A stretch of 6,762 bases of DNA from Treponema sp. Its GTDB lineage: Bacteria; Spirochaetota; Spirochaetia; Treponematales; Breznakiellaceae. Below, one piece after another: positions 6,471 through 6,762 of the stretch (its first letter is position 1; each line of letters opens with the position of its first letter). The translations under genes were made by a program, and so were the position numbers. The stretch lies in NCBI GenBank assembly GCA_031255875.1, contig JAIRRR010000150.1:1-6762 (forward strand). The letters run 5' to 3'. The notes beneath the pieces were generated by a model. The model was not told the DNA's origin, did no database searches, and saw only the letters and a list, made by a program, of their open reading frames with translations.

Positions 6471-6762
6471 CTTTCGGCTTGAAATTTTTCGGCGGCTCAA
6501 GCAAACGGACATCCTCCCCGGTTAATTCGAGGACAAAAAAGCCGCTCTGTTCCGCATATTCCCGTGTTTCGGGCGTTACTACCGCCCCGACTATAGCGCC
6601 CAATAACTTTTTCCCCCTGGTTTCCGCAGGGGGGTACTTGCGGATTAACTGCATCCGCCTTACGTGCTCGTCGACTTTTTCCGTATTGTCCAGCCACCGC
6701 TTGACTTCCACCGCCATACATACGTCCGTGTCGGAAAGCAGAATGTCTATCTCCCCGCGCAG
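6463..6762 (-). CDS. PD-(D/E)XK nuclease-like domain protein, C-terminal part only
   Basis: The open frame continues past the right edge, so the ATG at 6717 is internal and the N-terminus lies outside. The visible 99 residues hold a PD-(D/E)XK core: EID (4-6) on a strand (DILLSDTD), then AVEVKRWL (17-24), which gives Asp6 and Glu19-x-Lys21, the metal-binding and catalytic residues of this fold. A helix follows (NTEKVDEHVRRMQLIRKY), then LGAIVGAVV and FFVLEL strands, ending FKPKEW. This pattern, including the end, matches my memory of a family of uncharacterised nuclease-like proteins, often with a coiled-coil N-terminus, common in spirochaetes and cyanobacteria. DNA cleavage is plausible from the intact residues but not shown. 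TAG at 6463-6465 is 27 bases before leuC. It has no obvious link to leucine synthesis and may be a mobile or defence-associated neighbour. Confidence 0.8.
   Translation of the reverse strand: MRGEIDILLSDTDVCMAVEVKRWLDNTEKVDEHVRRMQLIRKYPPAETRGKKLLGAIVGAVVTPETREYAEQSGFFVLELTGEDVRLLEPPKNFKPKEW

Overview
All seven genes in this 6.8 kb window read on the minus strand, so in transcription order the window runs from its right end to its left. The order is: the C-terminal end of a PD-(D/E)XK nuclease-like protein; leuC and leuD (isopropylmalate isomerase); a small hotdog-fold acyl-CoA thioesterase with a TTG start; a two-module AAA+ ATPase with a GTG start; a secreted NlpC/P60-like cysteine hydrolase candidate; and a 3'-truncated DUF4421-type envelope beta-barrel protein. 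Gaps between genes are 27, 18, 39, 65, 86 and 30 bases. The window could be one long transcript or two to three short ones. No RNA gene, CRISPR array or transposase was seen, and no stretch over 300 bases lacks a gene.

The organism is most likely a spirochaete, for example a high-GC termite-gut type Treponema relative. This rests on remembered family resemblance (DUF4421 protein, the nuclease-like protein ending FKPKEW, the LeuC2/LeuD2 type) and not on a search. A deltaproteobacterium or a Bacteroidota relative is not excluded. Most of the window is GC-rich, which produces long antisense shadow frames opposite leuC, the AAA gene and the hydrolase gene. The DUF4421 gene is clearly more AT-rich.

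Right part (4603-6762): leuC and leuD encode the two subunits of one [4Fe-4S] dehydratase of leucine biosynthesis. They are tightly coupled, each has a strong Shine-Dalgarno site, and leuA and leuB are not in view. Middle part (2315-4563): the thioesterase and then the AAA+ protein, whose N-terminal module appears to have lost its P-loop while the C-terminal module keeps its Walker motifs. Left part (1-2228): two exported proteins, one a probable cell-wall or periplasmic cysteine hydrolase and the other a probable outer-membrane barrel. The AAA ATPase with the two envelope proteins is the least explained part of the window and the best place to look for something new.
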